DNA of 64,000 bases from Stenotrophomonas sp. ATCM1_4 (GCF_004348115.1 NZ_QPFB01000001.1:1031978-1095977); one strand, 5' to 3'; shown: positions 39,763 to 49,207, counted from the stretch's first letter. Numbers and translations are program-made. Notes: generated from the sequence alone by a model not told the origin.

Positions 39763-41545
39763 TGTTGAACTCCGGGTTGCAGGGCATATCGGCCGCGCGG
39801 CGCAAATCTTCAAGGCGAAGTACGAGATTGGCCGCCGAGGCCCGGTGCAGGTCCTCCGGCACGTCCTGGCCGTCGGTGACCCAGGTCACCGGCAGGCAGT
39901 GGTCCACGGCGATGGACAGGGCCGAGCCGAAGCGGCCGGTCTCGTCCAGCTTGGTCAGCACCACGCCCTGCGGGTTGGCGGCGCTGAAGCGGCGCACCAC
40001 CTCATCCATGTCCTGGAAGGAGGTGTTGGCCGGCAGCACCAGCAGGGTGCGGATCTGGCCGGCGGCGCGCAGCCACTGCAGCTGGGCGGTGAGGGCGCGG
40101 TCGCGCTGGCCCAGCCCGGCGGTGTCGATCAGCACCAGCTTGTAGTCGGCCAGCTTCTGCAGCAGCTGGTTCAGGTCGGTGCCGCTGTTGGCCTCGTGCA
40201 CGGCGATGCCGAGCTGGCGGCCGAAGCCATACAGCTGCTCGCGCGCGCCGATGCGCTGGGTGTCGGTGGTGACCAGCGCCACGTCACGCGGGGCATGGGC
40301 CTCGGCGAAGCGCGAGGCCAGCTTGGCGATGGTGGTGGTCTTGCCGGCGCCGGTCGGGCCAACCAGGGCGATCACGCCACCGGTCTCGATCGGGTCGACC
40401 GGGGCGATCGGCAGCTTGCGCGAGATCAGGCCCAGCATCAGCCCGCGGGCACGGCTGGGGTCGGTGTCGGCCGGGATCTGCAGGACCACATCGCGGGCCA
40501 GGCCGGCGTCGAAGCCGTACTCGTCCATCAGGTCCAGCGCATTGGCACGCACCGCGCTGCCGCGCAGGCGCTCGTCGGTGAAGCGGTGCATCTCGCGCTC
40601 GATCATCTGGCGCATGCCGGCCATTTCCTGGCGCAACTGGATGAGTTGTTCGTCGTCGCGGCGGGAGGCCACCACGCTCAGCGCCGCGGCGGTCTCCGGG
40701 GTGACCGGGATCGCGACCGGTGCCACCGGCGCTGCAGTCACGGCCGGTACGGCCGGCGCAACGGGCACGACAGCTTCCGTCGTGGCCGCGGCAACCGGTG
40801 CGGTTACGGCGACCACCGGGGCAGCAGCCACGGGCGCTGCGGCCGGCGGTTCGGCCACTGCCGGTACCGGAGTCGGCTCCGGTACCGGCGGATCGATCTG
40901 GAACTGGGCGCGCTGCACTGGCGGCACCACGTCGACCGTCGCGGCCTGGGGCGGCTCCTGGCTGGCTGCCGGGACCTTGGCGGCGACGCTGCCGGCAGGA
41001 CGGAAAGCCGGCACCACCGGCGGTTCGTCAGCCAGCAGGGTGGCGAAGTGCTGCGTCGCCACGGCCGCCGGTGCCGGTGCGATCGAGGCGAATGCGGCGG
41101 GCATGGCCGCCGCCGGGACGATGGCGGCGGGGATGACCGGGGCTTCGGCGGCCGGCTGCTTGAGCAACGAAGCGAAGCGGCTGCCCGGCGCCAGTTCCAC
41201 GCTGTTGTCGATCGAACGGCCGGTGGCACCCACGGCCGAGCGGGCCAGGGCGGCGACCGCGGACGTGGTGACGGCGACCGGTTCCGGCTCCGGGGTACGG
41301 CGACGGGTGACCGCAGCCATGATCGCTTCAGCGGCACTGCGCGGCTTGCTCGGGGCCGGCGGGGCCGGGCGGCTGGCTTCCAGCGCCTGCTGCACCACGG
41401 CTTCGTCGTAATGGGCGGCCGCCACGATCTCGACACCTTCCTCGATGCGGCGGTTGGAAAGGATGACCGCGTCCGGCCCATGCTCCTTGCGCACCAGGTT
41501 CATGGCGGTGCGCATGTCGGCGGCGACGAAACGTTTGATCTTCAT
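39749..41545 (-). CDS. flhF: Flagellar polar-placement GTPase FlhF
   Basis: A 598-residue SRP-family GTPase. The N-terminal B domain (MKIKRFVAADMRTAMNLV, 1-50) is followed by a very long Ala/Pro/Val-rich linker (about 75-310), then the N and G domains with P-loop GPTGAGKTTT, DTAGLGQRD and TKLDE. It sets the pole as the flagellar site. The start at 41545 is chosen because the family begins MxIKRF. An in-frame ATG at 41602 has a better ribosome site (AAGGAG), so an extra 19 residues cannot be excluded. Heads the operon running to cheA. Confidence 0.94.
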   Translation of the reverse strand: MKIKRFVAADMRTAMNLVRKEHGPDAVILSNRRIEEGVEIVAAAHYDEAVVQQALEASRPAPPAPSKPRSAAEAIMAAVTRRRTPEPEPVAVTTSAVAALARSAVGATGRSIDNSVELAPGSRFASLLKQPAAEAPVIPAAIVPAAAMPAAFASIAPAPAAVATQHFATLLADEPPVVPAFRPAGSVAAKVPAASQEPPQAATVDVVPPVQRAQFQIDPPVPEPTPVPAVAEPPAAAPVAAAPVVAVTAPVAAATTEAVVPVAPAVPAVTAAPVAPVAIPVTPETAAALSVVASRRDDEQLIQLRQEMAGMRQMIEREMHRFTDERLRGSAVRANALDLMDEYGFDAGLARDVVLQIPADTDPSRARGLMLGLISRKLPIAPVDPIETGGVIALVGPTGAGKTTTIAKLASRFAEAHAPRDVALVTTDTQRIGAREQLYGFGRQLGIAVHEANSGTDLNQLLQKLADYKLVLIDTAGLGQRDRALTAQLQWLRAAGQIRTLLVLPANTSFQDMDEVVRRFSAANPQGVVLTKLDETGRFGSALSIAVDHCLPVTWVTDGQDVPEDLHRASAANLVLRLEDLRRAADMPCNPEFNNAVA

Positions 41546-41696
41546 GTTCTGGTACCGGGAGTGGGGCTGCCGCGAAGGAGTGGCGTTGGCGATGTCGTGC
41601 ATGGCGTTGCGGGCTCCTTCGTGCGCGGGTGTTTCGGTCGGTTGGGTGTCTGTTTTCCGTCGCCGGCCCTTTCGGGGAGCCGGCTTCCGGGCGGCG

Positions 41697-43805
41697 TCAG
41701 CTGATCGTGCCGACCAGCTTCAGGCGCTTGTCCTCCGGCACCTCGCTGTAGGCCAGGACCGACAGCGAGGGAACGCTGTGGCGGACCAGGCGCGCCAGCG
41801 CGGCGCGGACCGGCGCCGGTACCAGCACGACCGCGGGCTCGTTGCGGGCCTCCTGCTTGCCGACGCAATCGGCAAGACTCTGGTGGAGGCGTTCGGCGAG
41901 ACCGGGTTCCAGTGCGGCACCATTGCCTTGGGTGGACTCCTGCAAGACCCGTTCCAGTTGCGGGTTGAGGGTGAACACCGGCAGCTCCGGCGACATCCCG
42001 GCGATCTCCTGCACGATGAAACGGCCCAGCGCGTTGCGCACCGCCGCGGTGAGCGCGGTCGGGTCCTGGGTGACCGGCGCGGTTTCCACCAGCGCCTCGG
42101 CGATCTTGCGCAGCTGGCGGATCGGCACCCGCTCGACCAGCAGGTTCTGCAGCACGCGCGCGATCGTGGACAACGGCAGCGCTTTGGGCGAGAGGTCCTC
42201 GGCCAGCTTGGGCGCGCTCTTGGCCAGGGTCGCCAGCAGCTGCTGCACTTCCTCGTGGCCCAGCAGTTCGGGTGCGTGTTCGCGGATCAGGTGCGAGAGG
42301 TGGGTGGCCACCACGGTGGCCGGGTCGACCACGGTGTAGCCCAGCGATTCGGCGTGGGCGCGCTGGTGTGGCTGGATCCAGGTGGCGTCCAGGCCGAAGG
42401 CGGGATCCTTGCCGGCGATGCCTTCCAGCTTGCCCATCGCGCTGCCGGGGTCCAGCGCCAGCTCACGGTCGGGGTGGATGTCGGCGGTGCTGACCGGCAC
42501 GCCGTGGATCAACAGGCGGTAGGCGGTGGCCGGCAGCTCCAGGTTGTCGCGGATATGCACCGGCGGGATCAGGAAGCCCAGGTCCTGGGTGAGCTTGCGG
42601 CGCACGCCCTTGATGCGGGCCATCAACTCGCCGCCCTGGGTCTTGTCCACCAGCGGGATCAGCCGGTAGCCGACCTCCAGGCCGAGCGGGTCGACCGGGC
42701 GCAGTTCGTCCCAGCTCAGCTCGGCGGTGGGCGAGGGCTGGGTGGCCGACAACCCGGCCAGCGCGCCGTCGCCGCCGTCCGCGGCGGCGGACTTCTCCTT
42801 GCCGGCGTTGGCGATCTCGCGCTTCCACAGCTTCCAGGCCACGAAGCCCAGCACCGAAGCCAGGGTCAGGAAAGCCAGGTTGGGCATGCCCGGCACCAGG
42901 CCGACCAGGCCGAGAATGCCTGCGGTGATGGCCAGGGCGCGGTACTGGCCAAACACCTGGCCGGTCATTGCCTGCGCCATGTCCTGCGAACGCGAGGCGC
43001 GGGTGACCAGCATCGCCACCGCGCTGGACACCAGCAGCGCCGGCAACTGCGCCACCAGGCCGTCACCGATGGACAGCAGGGTGTAGGTGGCGGCGGCGTC
43101 GCCGACCGGCATGCCATGCTGCAGCACGCCGACCGCCAGGCCACCGAGCATGTTGATGAACAGGATCAGGATGCCGGCGATGGCGTCGCCGCGGATGAAC
43201 TTGCTGGCACCGTCCATCGCACCGTAGAAGTCGGCTTCCTCGCGGACCTCCTCGCGGCGCAGCTTGGCTTCCTCGCGCGTCAGCAAACCGGCGTTGAGGT
43301 CGGCGTCGATGGCCATCTGCTTGCCGGGCATGGCGTCCAGAGTGAAGCGCGCGGTCACTTCCGACACGCGTCCGGCACCCTTGGTGATGACCACGAAGTT
43401 GATGATGGTCAGGATCGCGAACACCACGATGCCGACCGCGTAGTTGCCGCCGATCACGAACTCGCCGAACGCGGCGATCACCTTGCCGGCGGCTTCATGG
43501 CCGTTCTGGCCGTTGAGCAGGATCACGCGGGTGGAGGCCACGTTCAGCGCCAGCCGCAGCATCGTGGTGACCAGTAGCACGATCGGAAAGATGGTGAAGT
43601 CCAGCGGGCGCTTCACGTACACCACGGCCAGCAGCACCATCAGCGAGATGGCGATGTTGAAGGTGAACAGCGCGTCCAGCACCGGCGCGGCCAACGGCAC
43701 CACCACCATGGCCAGCAGCGCCAGCACGATCAGCGGCGCACCGAGCCCGTGGCGGAGCATGTCCAGCAGGCGGCGGCCCGGCGAGGTGGTCAGCTGCGCG
43801 CTCAT
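41697..43805 (-). CDS. flhA: Flagellar type III export gate protein FlhA
   Basis: A 702-residue export-gate subunit: eight predicted TM segments in the first 330 residues, the FHIPEP-family cytoplasmic loop (VSEVTARFTLDAMPGKQMAI) and a C-terminal nonamer-ring domain starting near 360. It overlaps flhB by 4 bp (ATGA at 43802-43805), so it is translationally coupled. Full length for the family. Confidence 0.97.
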   Translation of the reverse strand: MSAQLTTSPGRRLLDMLRHGLGAPLIVLALLAMVVVPLAAPVLDALFTFNIAISLMVLLAVVYVKRPLDFTIFPIVLLVTTMLRLALNVASTRVILLNGQNGHEAAGKVIAAFGEFVIGGNYAVGIVVFAILTIINFVVITKGAGRVSEVTARFTLDAMPGKQMAIDADLNAGLLTREEAKLRREEVREEADFYGAMDGASKFIRGDAIAGILILFINMLGGLAVGVLQHGMPVGDAAATYTLLSIGDGLVAQLPALLVSSAVAMLVTRASRSQDMAQAMTGQVFGQYRALAITAGILGLVGLVPGMPNLAFLTLASVLGFVAWKLWKREIANAGKEKSAAADGGDGALAGLSATQPSPTAELSWDELRPVDPLGLEVGYRLIPLVDKTQGGELMARIKGVRRKLTQDLGFLIPPVHIRDNLELPATAYRLLIHGVPVSTADIHPDRELALDPGSAMGKLEGIAGKDPAFGLDATWIQPHQRAHAESLGYTVVDPATVVATHLSHLIREHAPELLGHEEVQQLLATLAKSAPKLAEDLSPKALPLSTIARVLQNLLVERVPIRQLRKIAEALVETAPVTQDPTALTAAVRNALGRFIVQEIAGMSPELPVFTLNPQLERVLQESTQGNGAALEPGLAERLHQSLADCVGKQEARNEPAVVLVPAPVRAALARLVRHSVPSLSVLAYSEVPEDKRLKLVGTIS

Positions 43806-44932
43806 GGGCGGCCCTCCGGACCAAATTCATCTACGTCGAGCGGCGGCAGCTGCGGCATCGGGCCGGTGTTCCACTGGCGCAGCTGGTAGACGTAAGAGAG
43901 GACCTGGGCGACGGCCGAATACAGTCTCACGGGGATTTCCTTGCCGAGTTGGCTTTCCCGATACAAGGCGCGTGCCAAAGGCGGGGCCGAGACGATGGTG
44001 ACGCGGTTGCCGTCGGCCACCTGGCGGATGCGCAGGGCCAGCTCGTCCACGCCGCGGGCGACCACGGTGGGGGCGTTCATGCGGCCGCCCTCGTACTTCA
44101 GGGCCACGGCGTAGTGGGTGGGGTTGACCACCACCACGTCGGCGCTGGGCACCGCTTCCATCATCCGTCGCTGGGAGAGCTGCATCTGCATCTGCCGGAT
44201 GCGGCCCTTGACCTCCGGGCTTCCCTCGCTTTCCTTGAGCTCGCGCTTGAGCTCCTCGCGGGTCATCTTGAGCTTCCGCAGCCAGTTCCATTTCTGGTAC
44301 GGCGCATCGATGGCCGCCAGCAGGGCCATGGCGCCGGCGGTGGCCAGCAGCAGCTTCATGGTGAAGCCCAAGCCGTTGCCGGTGGCACTCTCCAGCGGCT
44401 GGTGCAGCAGCCCGCGCAGCAGGTCGATGCCGTGCCAGATGCATAGGCCGCCGGCGGTACCGACGAACAGCACGCGCAGCACCGACTTGACCAGCTCGGC
44501 CACCGCCTCGGCGCCGTACAGGCGCTTGAAGCCGGTGAGCGGGTTGAGCCGGTTGAGGTCGGGCATCAGCGCCTTGTTGGAGAAGCGCAGGCCGCCCATC
44601 AGCACCGGGCCGATGAAGCTGGCCAGGAGGCAGACCAGCAGCAGCGGCCAGAACGCCAGCATCAGCCGCAGCAACATCCAGCCGGCATGGCCGAACAGGG
44701 CGTCGGTGGAGTGGAGCAGGGCCGGCTCGGGTGCCAGGGCCGCCTTCATCCATTGCCGTGCCGAGGCCGCCATGGAACCGGCGCTGGCATGCAGGCCGAG
44801 CACGGCCGCGGTGAACACGGCGGCCGTGGCCAGTTCGCGCGAACGCGGGATGTTGCCGTTCTCGCGGGCCTCACGCAGGCGCTTTTCAGTCGGGAGTTCG
44901 GTCTTTTCCCCGGCCTGTTCGTTCTCGGACAT
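43802..44932 (-). CDS. flhB: Flagellar export switch protein FlhB
   Basis: A 376-residue protein: N-terminal TEKRLREARENGNIPRS, four TM segments (about 35-210), then the cytoplasmic domain with the autocleavage site NPTHYAVALKY. It switches export from rod/hook to filament substrates. The C-terminal tail past 350 is Pro-rich. Preceded by a candidate sigma-54 promoter at 44967-44982, which would make flhBA a RpoN/FleQ-class operon. Confidence 0.97.
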   Translation of the reverse strand: MSENEQAGEKTELPTEKRLREARENGNIPRSRELATAAVFTAAVLGLHASAGSMAASARQWMKAALAPEPALLHSTDALFGHAGWMLLRLMLAFWPLLLVCLLASFIGPVLMGGLRFSNKALMPDLNRLNPLTGFKRLYGAEAVAELVKSVLRVLFVGTAGGLCIWHGIDLLRGLLHQPLESATGNGLGFTMKLLLATAGAMALLAAIDAPYQKWNWLRKLKMTREELKRELKESEGSPEVKGRIRQMQMQLSQRRMMEAVPSADVVVVNPTHYAVALKYEGGRMNAPTVVARGVDELALRIRQVADGNRVTIVSAPPLARALYRESQLGKEIPVRLYSAVAQVLSYVYQLRQWNTGPMPQLPPLDVDEFGPEGRP

Positions 44933-44966
44933 TGCACGGTCTGGATGAAGGATTCATCCCGTGCCG

Positions 44967-44982
44967 TGCAAGAACCGTTCCG
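44967..44982 (-). promoter_or_regulatory. Candidate sigma-54 promoter of flhBA
   Basis: Minus strand: CGGAACG-N4-TTGCA, with GG at -24 and GC at -12 exactly 10 bp apart (GG at 44981-44980, GC at 44969-44968). The ATG is about 35 bp downstream of the -12 element. Confidence 0.6.
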
Positions 44983-45032
44983 CTCGGTCTCACTGCCCTT
45001 GAAGACATGGCCCGTCCGTGGCGGCGGGGAAG

Positions 45033-45053
45033 CCGGCGGCCGTTGGCCGCCGG
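45033..45053 (-). terminator. Hairpin after the MHYT-GGDEF-EAL gene
   Basis: A 9-bp perfect GC stem (45033-45041 with 45045-45053), 9 bp past the stop. There is no T-tract on the minus strand, so termination is unproven. Confidence 0.4.
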
Positions 45054-45061
45054 TGCCGCTG

Positions 45062-47182
45062 TCAGGCCTGGTGGTTCTGGTAGGCGGACAGGCGGGCGTC
45101 CAGCGCCGCCTGCCGCGAATCGCCGCCATGCAGGCGCATGAAGTTCTCGGCGCTGACCGGGCGGCCGAGCAGGTAGCCCTGCAGGTGGTCGCAGCCCAGC
45201 CGCTCGACATAGGAACGCTGGCCAGGGGTTTCGATGCCCTCGGCCACCACCGACAGGTTCAGTGCGTGGCCCAGCGCAACGATGGCCGAGACGATCACCA
45301 CGTCCTCGTCGCTCTCCTCCAGCGCCACCACGAAGGCGCGGTCGATCTTGATCTCGGTGGCCGGGACCCGCTTGAGGTGCAGCAGGCTGGAGAAGCCGGT
45401 GCCGAAATCATCGATGGAGATGCCCACGCCCAGCGCCGCGACGCTGCGCAGCACGTTGATGGCGTTGTCGGCGTCGCGCATCACCGCGCTCTCGCTGACC
45501 TCCAGGATCAGGCGCGAGGGCGGCAGCTCGTGCAGCTCCAGCGCGCTGCGGACCTCATCGAGCAGCTGCGGCGAGCCGAGCTGGCGCCCGGACAGGTTCA
45601 CCGAGATGCTCCACTCGGTGTTGCCGGCGTCATGCCAGCTGCGCATCTGCCGGCAGGCCTCGTTGAGCACCCAGTTGCCGAGCGTTTCCATCAGCCCGTT
45701 GAGCTCGGTCAGGCGGATGATGCGTTCGCTCGGGACGTAGCCGTGTTCGGGGTGGCGCCAGCGGATCAATGCCTCCGCGCCGCTGATCCGGCCAGTTTCG
45801 GCATGCACGCGCGGCTGGTAGTGCAGGGACAGCTGCGGGCCGCCGATGGCCTTGCGCAGGTCCTCGAGCAGGCGCCGGTCCTGCTCGGCGTTGTCGTTCA
45901 TCCATTCGGCGAACAATGTGTGCCCGTTGCGCCCGGCCTGCTTGGCGTAGCGCATGGCGATCTCGGCCATGTTGACCAGTGGCGGGGCGGACTGGCCGTG
46001 CTCGGGGGACAGGGCGATGCCGAGGCTGCCGGTGATGCGCATGTCACGGCCGCCGACCCGCACCGAGTTGACCGCCAGGATGATGCGCTCGGCCTGGGCT
46101 TCGATGTCCTTGCCGTCGGTGACCGGCATGGCGATCACGAACTGGTCGCCGCCGAGCCTGCCCACCAGCTCCTCGTTGGGGAACAGCTGGCGCAGGCGTT
46201 CGGCCACGTCCACCAGCGCGGCATCGCCGGCCTGGGGGCCGTAGGCGCCATTGATGTGGCGGAAGCCATCCAGGTCGATGGACATCACCGCGCAGGCCTG
46301 GCCGGCTTCCAGCAGCTGCTCGATGCGGTCATGGGCCAGCTGGCGGTTGGGCAGGCGGGTCAGCGAGTCGTGCTGGCTGGCGTGGAACAGCTCCTTGCGG
46401 GCATCGTCCAGCGACGCTACCAGCATCGAGTTGCGCAGGTGCAGCAGGCGCGACTGCATGCGCTGCTCCAGCAGCGAGAAGGTCAACACGATCGCCATCA
46501 CGCCGACGGTGAGCAGCACCACGCAGGCCGCCAACCACTCGGTGGGTACGCCACCGCTGCGGGCCGCGCCGCAGACCGAGCCGGCGGGGAAGTTGGCCGC
46601 CGCCATGCCGGTGTAGTGCATGCCGACGATGGCCAGGCCCATGATCACCGAGGCGATCAGCCGCGGAGGCAGGGCCTGCTCGGCGGTGCGCAGGCGGAAG
46701 GCGATGTACAGCGCGCTCCACGAGGCCACCACGGCGATGACGATGGAGAGCACGAACCAGAGGCGGTCGTACTGGATATCCGGCTGCATGCGCAGGGCGA
46801 CCATGCCCACGTAGTGCATCCAGGCGATGCCCAGGCCCATCAGCAGCGCCCCCAGCGCCAGACGCAGGTGCGGCAGGGTCGGTTGCGAGACCAGCCACAA
46901 CGCGAACAGCGATGCGGCGATGGCCACCAGCAGGGATTGCAGCGTCAGCCACAGGTCGTAGCCCAGCGGGATCGGCAGGCGGAAGGCGAGCATGCCGACG
47001 AAGTGCATCGACCAGATGCCGGCGCCCATCGCCACGCCGCCGGCGATCAGCCAGCGCGCCGCGGTGCGGCGGGGTTGGGATGCCGATACCCGCGAGGCCA
47101 TGTCCAGGGCCGTGAACGAGGCCAGGATGGCGACAAGGATGGACAGCACCACGAACAACGGGTTGTAGCTGCCTGCGAGCAT
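45062..47182 (-). CDS. MHYT-GGDEF-EAL c-di-GMP signalling protein
   Basis: A 706-residue protein: an N-terminal seven-TM MHYT sensor (1-250) with three repeats (SMHFVGML, WMHYVGMVAL, GMHYTGMAA) that may bind copper or sense gases; a GGDEF domain (about 275-435) with degenerate active site GGDQF; and an EAL domain (about 450-695) with EALIRW, DDFGTGF and AEGIET intact. Prediction: a phosphodiesterase with a GTP-sensing GGDEF, related in layout to MucR-type proteins. Start at 47182 with GGAGGGG; the longer reading is unsupported. It sits between flhB and fliR, so it likely tunes c-di-GMP near the motor, with YcgR as reader. Confidence 0.92.
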   Translation of the reverse strand: MLAGSYNPLFVVLSILVAILASFTALDMASRVSASQPRRTAARWLIAGGVAMGAGIWSMHFVGMLAFRLPIPLGYDLWLTLQSLLVAIAASLFALWLVSQPTLPHLRLALGALLMGLGIAWMHYVGMVALRMQPDIQYDRLWFVLSIVIAVVASWSALYIAFRLRTAEQALPPRLIASVIMGLAIVGMHYTGMAAANFPAGSVCGAARSGGVPTEWLAACVVLLTVGVMAIVLTFSLLEQRMQSRLLHLRNSMLVASLDDARKELFHASQHDSLTRLPNRQLAHDRIEQLLEAGQACAVMSIDLDGFRHINGAYGPQAGDAALVDVAERLRQLFPNEELVGRLGGDQFVIAMPVTDGKDIEAQAERIILAVNSVRVGGRDMRITGSLGIALSPEHGQSAPPLVNMAEIAMRYAKQAGRNGHTLFAEWMNDNAEQDRRLLEDLRKAIGGPQLSLHYQPRVHAETGRISGAEALIRWRHPEHGYVPSERIIRLTELNGLMETLGNWVLNEACRQMRSWHDAGNTEWSISVNLSGRQLGSPQLLDEVRSALELHELPPSRLILEVSESAVMRDADNAINVLRSVAALGVGISIDDFGTGFSSLLHLKRVPATEIKIDRAFVVALEESDEDVVIVSAIVALGHALNLSVVAEGIETPGQRSYVERLGCDHLQGYLLGRPVSAENFMRLHGGDSRQAALDARLSAYQNHQA

Positions 47183-47348
47183 CAAACCCCTCCCTAGTTG
47201 ATCAGGCCGTCGGCATGCCGCCGCGGCAAACCGCATGGACGCTCCATCCCCCGGCCATGCTTCGGCCAAGACTATCCACGGGTCCCCGACAGGCGGCAAG
47301 GGGGCGTTCCGGCCAAGCATGTGGCAGAAGCAGGAGCTGCGCAGTCCG

Positions 47349-48140
47349 TCACATTGTCACTTGCCGGGCCGCATCGAAGGCCGAATCGAACAGGCGTTGC
47401 ACCGGCGGGCCCATCTCCCCGGCCAGCAGGGTCAGCAGGAACAGGCCCAGCAGCAAGGCCACCGGCAGGCCGAGCTGCATCGGGTTCAGGGCCGGCGCGG
47501 CACGGGCCAGCACGCCGAATGCCAGGTTGATGGCCAGCATGGCCACGGTCAGCGGCAGGGCCAGCGACAACGCACCACGGAAGATCTGCACCGCCAGCGT
47601 TGGCGCCAGTGCGGCCATCGCGTGCGGATCGGGCAGGGCGGTGCCGATGGGCAGCGCCTTGTAGCTGTCCACCAGCAGCGAGACCACCGCCAGGTGGCCG
47701 TTGGTGGTGAAGAACAGCAGGCCGAACAGCAGGTAGAACCATTGGCCGATGACGCCGGAGCTGCCGCCGCGCAGGGGGTCGGTCATCTGCGCGAAGGCCA
47801 GGCCGGTGCTCTGCGCGATCATTTCGCCGGCCATGGCGCCAGCCTCGAAGATCAGCCGCAGCAGGAAGCCCATGCAGATGCCGACCGCCAGCTCGCGGGC
47901 GATGGTCAGTACGGTGACCGAGTCGAAGCCGTAGAACAGCGGTACCGGCGGCAGTATCGGTGCCAGCGCCACCGACAGGGCGATGCCCAGCAGGACGCGG
48001 ATCCGTGCCGGCACCGCGCGGCTGCCGACCATGGGCATGGCCATCAGCATGGCGCCGATGCGCAGCATGATCCAGAGCGTGTTGCCGATGATGGCGAAGG
48101 CCTGCTGGCCGTCGATCATCGTCCCGGTTGCCGAATCCAT
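47349..48140 (-). CDS. fliR: Flagellar export protein FliR
   Basis: A 263-residue membrane protein with about six TM segments, part of the FliPQR export gate. FliR features visible are RIGAMLMAMPMVGSRAVPAR near the N terminus and GEMIAQSTGLAFAQMTDP in the middle. It follows fliQ by 6 bp. Full length. Confidence 0.96.
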   Translation of the reverse strand: MDSATGTMIDGQQAFAIIGNTLWIMLRIGAMLMAMPMVGSRAVPARIRVLLGIALSVALAPILPPVPLFYGFDSVTVLTIARELAVGICMGFLLRLIFEAGAMAGEMIAQSTGLAFAQMTDPLRGGSSGVIGQWFYLLFGLLFFTTNGHLAVVSLLVDSYKALPIGTALPDPHAMAALAPTLAVQIFRGALSLALPLTVAMLAINLAFGVLARAAPALNPMQLGLPVALLLGLFLLTLLAGEMGPPVQRLFDSAFDAARQVTM

Positions 48141-48146
48141 GCAGCG

Positions 48147-48416
48147 CTACCCGATGAGGTGGGGGATGCGCTGGAACAGCAGGATGGTGAACTCGACCAG
48201 GTGGCCGAGCAGGAGGCTGCCCAGCGCGAACAGCGCCGCGGTGAGCGCACCGGCCTTGGCGACGAAGGCGATGGTGGGTTCGTTGAGTTGGGTGGCGGCC
48301 TGGATGATGCCGACCACGACGCCGACCACCAGCACGGTGAGCAGCAGCGGGCCAGCGATCCAGAGGGTGGCGACCAGGCCACCACGCAGTTCGGTCAGGG
48401 CAAGTTCGGGGCTCAT
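48147..48416 (-). CDS. fliQ: Flagellar export protein FliQ
   Basis: An 89-residue protein with two TM hairpin helices (about 18-40 and 52-75) and the family core GIIQAATQLNEPTIAFVAK. The start at 48416 is the family start; readings extending upstream pass through the microsatellite. No clear Shine-Dalgarno sequence precedes it. The usual upstream gene fliP is missing: the next 0.9 kb is non-coding repeat DNA and then unrelated genes. Confidence 0.93.
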   Translation of the reverse strand: MSPELALTELRGGLVATLWIAGPLLLTVLVVGVVVGIIQAATQLNEPTIAFVAKAGALTAALFALGSLLLGHLVEFTILLFQRIPHLIG

Positions 48417-48508
48417 GCGGGGGTGGATGCAAGGTTGGTGCCAGACGAAGGTCAGCGGCTGGGTGACAGGTTTCCGACGCCGCTGGTGCTTAGGGTGTTG
48501 CCTTGCAT

Positions 48509-48551
48509 TTGCTCTTGCTCTTGCTGTTGCTGTTGCTGTTGCTGTTGCCGT
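48509..48551. repeat. Hexanucleotide microsatellite (TTGCTC/TTGCTG)n
   Basis: About seven imperfect 6-bp units. Inverse-complementary CAACAG units occur at 49099-49113 on the other side of the large inverted repeat. Confidence 0.85.
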
Positions 48552-48570
48552 GGATTTTGACGTGCCGGGT

Positions 48571-49090
48571 TCCCTTCCGTAGCGACGGAGCTGGCAGACA
48601 AGACCCCGAACGGGGCGCCGCACAAGGATGTGCGGCGTTTTTCGACGAGACAGGGACGTCTCGTCGAAAAATCCTGCCGGCGGAGTGGACCCGCGATGCG
48701 CAGCATCGTGGGCGCGGAGGCAGGGTGTGCTTTCTTTTGGTTAGCTTTTCTTTGCACAAGCAAAGAAAAGTAACTCGCTCCCCGAAGGGGAGTGAAAGCT
48801 TCTGCTCTTGTTTCTGCATTGATCGTGCTTGTTCTGAAGCAACGGCAGAGACAACAGCAACAGCTTTCGTGCCCCATAGGGGCGCGAGCCACCTTTCTTT
48901 GCTTGTGCAAAGAAACCTGGCGCAAAGAAAGCACACCCTGCCTACGCGCCTTCCGCGCTGCGCGCTACAGGTCCACTACGCTGCCGGGATTTTTCGACGG
49001 GACATCCCTGTCCCGTCGAAAAACGACGTGCATCCATGCACGCCGCCCCTGCGAGGTCCTCTCCGTCAGCTCCGTCGCTGCGGAAGGGGC
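48571..49090. repeat. Large imperfect inverted repeat element, about 520 bp
   Basis: The left arm (48571-48800) and right arm (48861-49090) are imperfect reverse complements over about 230 bp each. The ends CCCTTCCG...GACGGAGCTG pair with CAGCTCCGTC...CGGAAGGG. Nested hairpins include TTTTTCGACGAGAC with its partner (48637-48671), the same at 48989-49023 with different bases, and CTTTTCTTTG with CAAAGAAAAG (48745-48770). No convincing protein is encoded: reading frames here are short and low-complexity. It could be a mobile repeat, a double terminator or a structured RNA. Confidence 0.75.
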
Positions 49091-49098
49091 CCGGGTAG

Positions 49099-49207
49099 AG
49101 CAACAGCAACAGCCAAAGCCGAAGTCAAAGCCAAAGCCAAAGCCAAAGCCAAAGCAACGGCACCCCTCCCTGGCCCTCCCCTACGCTTCGCGCAGGGGAG
49201 GGGAAGA
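49099..49207. repeat. (CCAAAG)n microsatellite and a copy of the C/G-rich extragenic repeat
   Basis: 49112-49157 has about seven AAAGCC-type hexamers. 49162-49207 has arms CCCTCCC...GGGAGGGG around CTACGCTTCGCG, a relative of the repeat at 1591-1756. From here to the next gene (49208-49309) nothing was recognised. Confidence 0.8.

Noticed and set aside
47183..47348. Sigma-54 promoter for the MHYT-GGDEF-EAL gene
   Set aside because: A GGAACG...TTGC sequence exists on the minus strand, but GG and GC are 11 bp apart instead of the required 10.
41697..48416. Virulence type III secretion export genes
   Set aside because: flhA, flhB, fliQ and fliR lie with flhF, flhG, fliA and che genes, and no injectisome genes are present; they are flagellar.
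48417..48480. Remnant of fliP upstream of fliQ
   Set aside because: Translation of the region in all minus-strand frames shows nothing like the conserved FliP C terminus.
48509..49157. CRISPR array
   Set aside because: The repeats are contiguous hexamers and one large inverted repeat; there are no regular unique spacers and no cas genes.
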